A stretch of DNA of 64,000 nucleotides from Paragordius varius. Its lineage: Eukaryota; Nematomorpha. This document shows, one piece after another, positions 56,777-64,000 of the stretch; the first letter of the stretch is position 1, and each line of letters starts with the position of its first letter. Below the pieces are notes generated by a model. It was given only the letters and a program-made list of their open reading frames with translations. It searched no databases and was not told the origin of the DNA. The stretch is taken from positions 11,098,001 through 11,162,000 of the forward strand of contig OZ176054.1 of NCBI GenBank assembly GCA_964247055.1, written 5' to 3'. A program made the position numbers and the translations under genes.

Positions 56777-56965
56777 TTATTGGCGATTATAATGATATCC
56801 GTACCATTCCAAACCTGGAGTAAATGTGTCTCTTGATTGATACATATTAGTTGTTTTCCATCTATAATTGTAATATCTAAGCCCATTTGTAACTAAATCA
56901 TTGAAATACCCTTTTGTTGTTGTCATCACAAAATTCCTTTCATCTTTTAAACTTTTACCATTACA
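56777..56965 (-). CDS. Possible terminal exon, paralogous in style to the 30-39 kb gene
   Basis: The minus strand reads DERNFVMTTTKGYFNDLVTN, GLRYYNYRWKTTNMYQSRDT, FTPGLEWYGYHYNRQ-stop (TAA at 56777-56779). The pattern GYF...TTK...YR...W...GWY resembles the end of exon 2 of the gene at 30486-39470 (GYFRINITTKNGANYR...GWY). Upstream boundary and acceptor not identified. Confidence 0.35.
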   Translation of the reverse strand, partial: CNGKSLKDERNFVMTTTKGYFNDLVTNGLRYYNYRWKTTNMYQSRDTFTPGLEWYGYHYNRQ

Positions 56966-56989
56966 TCCGAAAAAAACATGTCGAAATAA

Positions 56990-58130
56990 TTATAAGGACA
57001 AATGTCAATGCAGGAATAGAGAAGTATTTGAAACTTCTAGCTGATTGCATAATTTTAAATAAATTCAAAGATACAGAAAAAATGTCCGGGATATTTGTTG
57101 TTTTTACGAAGTATTTTATGTTTTTGATTTTAATATATAATAAAAAAGTCTATTTAATATTTATTTTTACGTTCCAGTTTGTATTATTATATAAAGGATA
57201 TTTCTCTTAATATTTAAATATATAATTAGGTGTTACATAGGATGTTTTATTGTCTACATTTTTTGGCTTGCCACAAGCAATTTTTATAAAAAATAATTTT
57301 TATTTAGATAGAGAGGAATGCCTATAATGATGGTGATGCTTGCCAAACCATTTTAACAGTCAGTGTACAATATATATTTATAAAAAAATACCAAAGTAAA
57401 TTGGGTTAATCTTTACGTTGCGCGTTGTATTCATAACACTAGTCGACAAATTTAGATATTTTTAAGCACCACCACTCAAACTTTTTAAATTATGACTAAT
57501 TTCAGTGTTTTAAAACCGAATTTGAAAAATTTTTTGATCCCGCCAATCAGAATTTTGAAATTTTATAGGTTTTTCAATTTTTCAAAAACAAGAGAAAATC
57601 GAGATAAAATTAAATATAACTTTATAATAAAATGTTATTATATTATAAACTTCATATCATTTAATAAAGCGTTTTAAACTCTATCTTTTGAATATAAATA
57701 TGTCATTTAAATATCAGAGAGAAAAAAATAGTACGGACTTAAACGTCAAAATTTAGTCTTTTTTTTCAAATGAATTTTTAACACATATAAAATTTTTATA
57801 AAAAAATACTAAAAAAGGCATTCTATGGTTGAAACCTTCGGCTTTCAGATAGGCTATATTTTTTTGTTAGTTTTCGTTCTTTCGAGTACTTATTAGACTT
57901 TTTCTCTTGAGTTGGTTCTTATAAAAAATCCTTTATTTATACCTAGTGGATATACCTTATTTTTTTAATATTCTTGGTTGTTTTGTATTTTGAATTTCAG
58001 ATGGATGTTGTGTAGCCACTTTTAGTAGAATTTACTGTTATGGGGTTGGACCATTTGTATTTTACCTAATTTATATTCAATTTAATTGTAGAATTTATCT
58101 AACTTTATTCTGTAAATTGGTTAATTTGAC
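56990..58130. other. AT-rich DNA without recognised genes
   Basis: Short ORFs at 56914-57210 and 57492-57677 have AT-driven composition and no motif. Nothing supported. Confidence 0.45.
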
Positions 58131-58292
58131 ATGTCAATTTGCCTGGATTTTGCTTGCAAGTCTCTCTTATCGGACTTTACGATTCTATTTGTTATCTTTG
58201 CCATATCTGGCATAATTATAGGATCGCTTGGGGGATATGCAGAGCTTGTGCAGCCGCCCATATCTATCACACTATACATAAGCCCCTTTTAG
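58131..58292 (+). CDS. Possible small membrane protein or exon (53 aa)
   Basis: Opens MSICLDFACKSLLSDF, then a hydrophobic segment ILFVIFAISGIIIGSLGG, then YAELVQPPISITLYISPF and TAG. Codon use is less AT-biased than its surroundings. There is no homologue I recognise, and it could be part of a dead element. Confidence 0.3.
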   Translation: MSICLDFACKSLLSDFTILFVIFAISGIIIGSLGGYAELVQPPISITLYISPF

Positions 58293-58639
58293 ATTTTTAA
58301 TACTTTGGCTCTTAGCTTGTTTAGTATCTTATTTAATGCCTAGAATTTGTTATCCATGCATGGAATATTACTTGTATCGACTTGCTCGTTTGAATATTTA
58401 AACATATGTACACCAGGAATGATTGTTATTTTTGAATTAAATACAAATTTAAAAATTAAATTTTGGAAAAATCCTATTGGTGGCCTCAATTTTCTTTTTT
58501 GTTTTGGCCTTTCCATGCCATTAGGTATCAGAAAATGCAAAAATAATGGAGTGGTGCAAAACCTTGTTGAGCAGTGTAATATATACAAGGTCTGGTCAGA
58601 ATTACCGTTTTTTTGGTAAATAAACAGTTGGAAAGGAAA

Positions 58640-59060
58640 ATTAATTTATTTAATTAAATATATTTCCCATCTGCTTCAACACATTTCGCCCATTTCTCAG
58701 TTAATGTGTGAATGAGTCCAGTAAAACTAATTGTTTACGGAAAAACCATTTTAACGTCTTTCAAATTTATGAAGTAATTTGCCAGCAGTCCTATGCGAAG
58801 AGTTAATAGTCAAATGACCCCAGGTCACGAGGTTATGGCGGATTGAATTTTTCATCTAGGGGATTGTGTCTTTCACTGGATCGTGAGGCTGAGCTTTCAT
58901 GGAAATCTTTTGACCATGTTTTTTGCCCATTCAAGTTGTTTCAATTATTGCATAATTTAAAGTAATTGTTAGTTGACGATAGCATTTAATAATGGTTTTA
59001 CCAAAGTTCATACCACAATGGCTTAATGTTGGACCGGCTAGGCTATGTGAGGCGTAGATT
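58640..59060 (-). mobile_element. Mariner-type transposase remnant (C-terminal)
   Basis: The minus strand reads an HLTEKWAKCVEADGKYI-like C-terminus (compare ERWxKCVxxxGxYF of SETMAR-type mariners), with VFRKQLVLLDSF just upstream and more decayed sequence beyond. Further remnants to about 59460 are uncertain. Inactive. Confidence 0.5.
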
Positions 59061-59510
59061 TTTCAAGCTAAATACTCTCATCACTGTGATTATATTTGTG
59101 AAATTTAATCAGTTCACAAGTTTTGCTAAATTATTGTGGATGCCGTTTACAGAGTTATTGGTTTTTTCCATTGCTCGACGTCTATTTTATGTTTTTTTGA
59201 TTCGTATAATACATCTACCATTTGTTGTGGAATTTGATTTATGTTAGCATACTCTTGCACTTTGTCGTCTTCGCAATCACCAGAGCGCCTACTCTCTTTC
59301 ACATTTCATATATAAACCATGTTTCACAAATTTTAATCGATTGAACTTATTCATTATATGGCAAACGATGATTTTCCTGAGCCTTATGTTTGATGAAATA
59401 AGAAAAAAAATGCGTGCCATGTTTTTATTCAGGTGCATAATTTGACATGTTACTAGATGTAAAAATAAGACGCTAGTGTTTGGCCGTCTGAACATTTCTG
59501 TGTTTTTAGT

Positions 59511-60075
59511 TTAACACTTTGATTCAAATTGGGGTATCTAAATACCCTAGAAATTTGAGTTGTATTTTTGAAATACTGAAGGAAACGGTAATTTGAGTTT
59601 ATGCTTCTATCCTAATAAAAATTATATAAATATGCCAAAATATAAATTGAATTTTGTTTTGAAAAAAAAGTTTTATGTCAAACTACTTCGACGCCATTTT
59701 TATTAAACAAATTTTTGCAAAATATCGTCTATTTAATTGTAAGGGTATTAAAGCTAATTTTTTATTTCAGTTAAATCTACACTGATAGAAATAGAAAAAG
59801 CCGTTTATTTTATATTTTTTAATTTTACCATTGCACACATGTCACGTTGACTAAATTTTTACCTTTCGGTTTTATCTTAAAATAAGTAATATCAAGTATT
59901 TTTATATAAATTTTTTTATATATTTTGGTTTATTAAGTTATATAAGTGCAAAATTTGCCATGGTTTCATTTCCTCCCATATTTTTAAAGAATTTAATTTT
60001 AAACAGATCTGGGGTATTTAACTACCCCAATTTGAATCGAAGGACTAAAATGAATGTGTTATATCCAAGTGTTAA
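59511..60075. mobile_element. TTAA-type family C element, complete copy
   Basis: Starts TTAACACTTTGATTCAAATTG, ends TATCCAAGTGTTAA, 565 bp, with TTAA at both edges. Same order of internal blocks as 22779-23350 (CTACTTCGACGCCATTTTTA; TGTCACGTTGACTAAATTTT; ACTACCCCAATTTGAATCGA). No ORF. Confidence 0.8.
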
Positions 60076-60452
60076 TGTAATATGAACAAAATGGGGTACG
60101 TGTCAAATTAATGGTCTGCGTTTTATTCGTTGGCTTAAACCGGTATTTGCTATGTCAAATGCAATAGATAACCAGGATTTATTTTCAATAAATTATATTA
60201 GTATATTATTATTAAATAAATATAGAGATAACTTGCAGTTTAAAAATAATATTAATAGAGTTAATTATTGCATTAGCTGCTGTTATATTTACAATATTTT
60301 ACAGTATATAATTATAAATCTATATTTGCTAAGATATATTCGTTACATGATTGATTTTAAAAATTAATTTTTTAAGATTGTTAAAATTGGTTATTTTTAG
60401 ATTTGGTATATGTACAATATTGAATTCTATTTATGAAAAAAAGAGGCATGAA

Positions 60453-61468
60453 TTAGGGAATTTCAAAATCAAAACCATCTTCATCATCAACCGGCAATCT
60501 GTTATCGATATTTGAATCTTGGTTAGCACTATTTTTGTTTATGCCATTCTGTTCATTACTATGTTTCAAAAATTATTTAGTACACATTTTTGTAACATTG
60601 TTTCATTTACAAAAATTAAAATTTACAGACAAAAACGTAGAGGTTAGAAAAGATATAATTTTTTTAAAAGACCATTTACTTTTTTACATTTGATTTTCAT
60701 ATATAATTTATTTTGATTGCAAAGTATGAGAGATTAATTGATAAAACAATTGATCAATCAATATATTTTATAATTAAAAATTTCTAATGGCAAAAATTAT
60801 GGTTCAAAAAAGTATGGTCTGTATGTAATTTAACTTCCTCTTTATATATATTTCATAACATTTAGCTGTTGCTTACAACGATAATGTTTCTTTAAACTTA
60901 TAATCGTAATTTGGATCCCCGTCTATCCCCTCCTCTATATCTAACAAGAGTTGCAAGGATGGATCATCGTCATCATCATATTTCTCGCCTATATAAATTA
61001 TTATTTATATAAATTATCATTTTTATTAAATATTTTAACCACCCTAAAAATTGAAAAGGAAATTGGTATTGGGATTATAATTTAGCAACAAATTTAAGTA
61101 TGAATTTTCGGTTACTACAAGTAATCTTTTTAACCGTAAATATAAAATTAAGATATAAAAGAAAAATATTAATGAAAAATGAAACTAAACAAACTATAAC
61201 CAATTTGTTGGACAAATAAGTCATCAGAGTTTGTTTCATCATCCTGACTTCTCTGTAAAATGTTTCCATTTTCATCAATGGATGGAGTTGTTTCAAATAA
61301 AGATTCATCTAAATCATCTAGTAAAATTATTAGAAATATTTAGTTTAAAAAAAATTGAAAGGATAACAGTATGAGTAACTATGTATTGCTATTTCAATTT
61401 TCATCGCCAAATACCATATACTGCTAATGGATCCTGACTTAAAGATTTTTCTTTTTACAACTATTGGT
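60453..61468 (-). CDS. Acidic low-complexity protein gene, last four exons, unrecognised
   Basis: Exons (minus): 61468-61422, 61317-61201, 60988-60898, 60558-60453. All are GT-AG and phases agree at all three junctions, giving about 119 residues ending DEDGFDFEIP-stop (TAA at 60453-60455). The first exon is basic (VVKRKIFKSGSIS); the rest is rich in Asp/Glu/Asn (NDLDESLFETTPSIDENGN; EKYDDDDDPSLQLLLD; NEQNGINKNSANQDS). It starts inside a codon, so an exon further right is expected but was not identified. Introns 104, 212 and 339 bp. A basic patch followed by an acidic tail suggests a nuclear or chaperone-like role, but that is speculation. Confidence 0.5.
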
Positions 61469-61959
61469 CTATAATAAAATTAATGCTCTGTGCTGTATAT
61501 CTGGTAATATTTATTGAAACAACAAGCAATGTATTTTTATTCCTACTATATATGAGATGCCAACTGATAAGTTAGATCAAAATATATAAAATCTTTAAAC
61601 TGACAACAAAGAATACCACATAACATGTCTAATAAGCCAATAATATTAATTTTGTTTATGGCTTAATTTCTCATTATGTTTGCACTTTATTTGGGTAGAT
61701 TTTGTTTCAGAGTCTTAAATATATAATATCAGATAAATGTTTTAATTTTTACAGTTTCATATTTTGAACAGTCCAGAAATTTAGACCCAAATAGAATTGG
61801 GATAGACAGTGATTTGATATCATGATAATCGATTTGTATTAAGATAATGTCAAATAATTTGATTTTTGTAGTATTTTCGTGATTTAAAAAAGGCAAAAAA
61901 AATATTTAGCGAAAATTTTGCATAAAAATATTTCATTAAAAAAACACCCACAATTTGAC

Positions 61960-62890
61960 TTCACCAAAACATGGTAACATATTTCTTAATTAAACAATAT
62001 ATCGAATTTTATAAAAAATATTTTGCCGCACCCATTGCCATCAAAAGAAAAAGGCTGTTGCATCGTTTCCTGGCACAAAAACATGGTGAACTTGTTAACC
62101 ATGGTTTCAAAAATTTAAACGTTGAGATTTAATGAAAAATTGCAAAGGCGATAATGCAGTAGTTATGGGATAATAACCCAACTAAACCCAACAGCAGAAG
62201 CATTAAAAAAAACAAATCGATATATATCCACGAGCAAGGTGAAAGACCAATAAACTCGGTATATGGATTCCACACAATTTGTATGAACGTCAAAACTGCA
62301 AAGTGTTTATTGAAATCCTGCTTCAATTTCGCGAAGAGATTATTTTTGAATTGAATTGGGACGCGTGATGAGAAGTGGTTTTATCTGGTAAATGCAAAGG
62401 GGAAAAACTTTCACCAAGCCGTTCCTTATACAACAAGGCCATATCATTTCGACAAAAAACCATGCGTGTGGGTCAAGAGCGGCATTTACTTTTGAAGTCC
62501 CGTGAAATTGTTAATATACAACACTATCGATAACAATGCCTAAGTAAATTCTTAATCGAAAAACAACCGCAATGAGCCAGAAAACATAGCAAGACCATTT
62601 TGCTATATGACAATGCTTCGTCTCCCACAAACCAACCAAAAAGAAACGCCTTTGAATCGTAGATGATTTTTTCTCACATATGAACTCTCCTGATCGGTAC
62701 CATCTGACTAATACAACTTTGCATCGATGAGGCACACCCTCGCAGAGCAGTACTTTTTCTAAGTCGTAGGGATATGGCTCGACAAATGGTTTGTTGCAAA
62801 AGTCAATTAGCCTCCTGGCATTCACATATACCTGTATTGAAATATAGAGACCAATGTACAATATTTTGAATAAAATATTTGATTTTCTTA
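61960..62890 (+). mobile_element. Mariner transposon relic, + strand
   Basis: The transposase relic reads RDEKWFYLVNAKGKNFHQAV (about 62361), then KTILLYDNASSPTNQPKRNA (about 62600; compare the HDNARPH motif) and later decayed C-terminal sequence to about 62880. Frame changes and stops throughout. Edges approximate. Confidence 0.55.
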
Positions 62891-62899
62891 CAAAATTAC

Positions 62900-63125
62900 A
62901 TGTGTTCCCGAAAAACCGGTATTATGAATGCCTAAATATGATAGTTATAAAATATGGCCCATGAAACTGCTTAGGAGTAGAGACCCCAAGTGAATTAGGT
63001 GCGAATAAAAGGATATATTTATTTTTAATCCGTTATGAAAATCGATCTGATGTAGGAATCCTAACTGTAAAATTTCAGATTTATTTTATATATCAATGAA
63101 TTTTTTTAAAAGTATTTATTTTCCA
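62900..63125. other. Spacer between two mariner relics
   Basis: No gene or terminal repeat delimited. Confidence 0.4.
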
Positions 63126-63129
63126 CTTT

Positions 63130-64000
63130 GTGTGGAACAGACCCTAAAAAATATTTTTTTACAAGTTTTCATTGAGTAAAAAATATAATATCAAACGGTA
63201 ATCAATTTTTTACTTTATTCAAAATATTATCAATCGGCTTCTCCACACTTTGCCCATCTCGGTAAATATATAAATGACGGACCAGAAAAATTAATTGTCC
63301 TATGCAGAAAACATTCGTTAAGCCGTTTTTCAACGTCTTTGTAATCATTGAGGTCTGCTCAAGGAGGGTGTGTGATACAAACTTGATGGTCAGATGGCGC
63401 TGAGTCAGTAGTGTTATCCAAGCTTTTTAAAGGTGTCTTTTATTAATTTTGCTATGAAAGACGAAGCATTGTCATATGAAAAAATCATTTTTTCCATGTT
63501 TTCTGGCTCATTCCAATTGTATTTCGATTGGCTTCATTCAGGCATTTGTTAGAGAAATTTAGTGTTTTAACAATTTCACGGGATTTCAAAAGTTCTAGCC
63601 GCTTTGGTCCCACCAGACACAGATTGCAAATATGACCTTATTGTGTATGGAACGGCGTGGGATGAAAGATTTTCCCGCTTTGGATTTACAACGTGTCCCA
63701 ATTCGATGGGAAAATGATTTCTGTTCGTGCCGTTGAAGCAGGATTTTACTAATCACTTTGCAATTTTCGATTTTCGTCAAAATATGTGAAATGGTCTATA
63801 TATATATCTCTCTCTCTCCTATAGCTCGTAAACATCTATCGACGTTATTATATGTAAAGCTTCTCTCGATCGCCGTTAAGTTTCAGTTCATCATTCAGTA
63901 ATTGCAATCGTCCTTTGCAGCTATGAGGCCTATCATAACGCGCACTCTTTCACATAAAATCCCATTTTTTAATATTTGATGTAGCGTGTTCACCATTCTA
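63130..64000 (-). mobile_element. Mariner transposon relic, minus strand, running off the window
   Basis: The minus strand reads RIGTRCKSKAGKSFIPRRSI and FAICVWWDQSG (about 63600-63720; compare KKVMLxIWWDQKG of mariners), LELLKSREIVKTLNFSNKCL (about 63550), and DVEKRLNECFLHRTINFSG with a LPRWAKCGEADDNI C-terminus (about 63230-63350). Inactive. The N-terminal end lies beyond the window. Opposite in orientation to the copy at 61960-62890. Confidence 0.6.

Noticed and set aside
58340-58619. Overlapping 82-90 codon ORFs on both strands
   Set aside because: No motif, no splice context, and opposite-strand overlap typical of chance frames.

Overview
This is AT-rich nuclear DNA from an animal (metazoan), judged from spliced housekeeping genes of animal type, RTE-like LINEs, Ty3/gypsy LTR retrotransposons, mariner and hAT transposons, and many small inverted-repeat elements. 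No bacterial operon, CRISPR array, or rRNA or tRNA gene was seen. The species cannot be named from the sequence alone.

Region by region: 1-2800 holds a roughly 2.5 kb element with about 1 kb inverted arms, nested in a small TIR element (family A). 2819-10659 is the 3' part of an AMP deaminase gene on the + strand, eleven exons with consistent splice phases; its introns carry three more family A copies, other small elements, a MITE-derived tandem array and a partial exon duplication. 10660-15850 is mostly AT-rich intergenic DNA with one MITE, a small hAT-type element and a chain of very short candidate exons. 15853-20616 is a broken Ty3/gypsy element (minus strand) with flanking direct repeats. 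20620-23580 is a nest of inverted-repeat elements (families D, C and A). 23772-25265 is an intronless tRNA dimethylallyltransferase gene (TRIT1/MiaA family). Tail to tail with it, 36 bp away, lies a TTC4/Cns1-type Hsp90 co-chaperone gene on the minus strand (25302-26577), whose reading frame suggests introns of only about 21 nt. 29763-39470 holds an unrecognised minus-strand gene with sequon-rich exons, whose two big introns are packed with hAT-type MITEs, a retroelement integrase fragment bounded by inverted repeats, a D element, and a TTAA-type element that itself carries a 5'-truncated LINE. 40549-44833 is a young-looking but broken Ty3/gypsy element with nearly identical LTRs. 44834-50860 holds possible remnants of another host gene and two dead hAT transposons of different lineages. 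50940-56360 is a third Ty3/gypsy fossil interrupted by an RTE-like LINE. 56777-61470 holds a possible terminal exon related in style to the 30-39 kb gene, a small membrane ORF, a mariner remnant, a full TTAA-type element and a four-exon acidic protein gene (minus strand). 61960-64000 holds two more dead mariner copies.

Functionally, the secure host genes are AMP deaminase (purine nucleotide cycle), tRNA isopentenyltransferase (tRNA A37 modification) and TTC4 (Hsp90/Hsp70 chaperoning). They are unrelated housekeeping functions and do not form a pathway. Transposon density is high even inside introns, and nested insertions give a relative chronology at several places.
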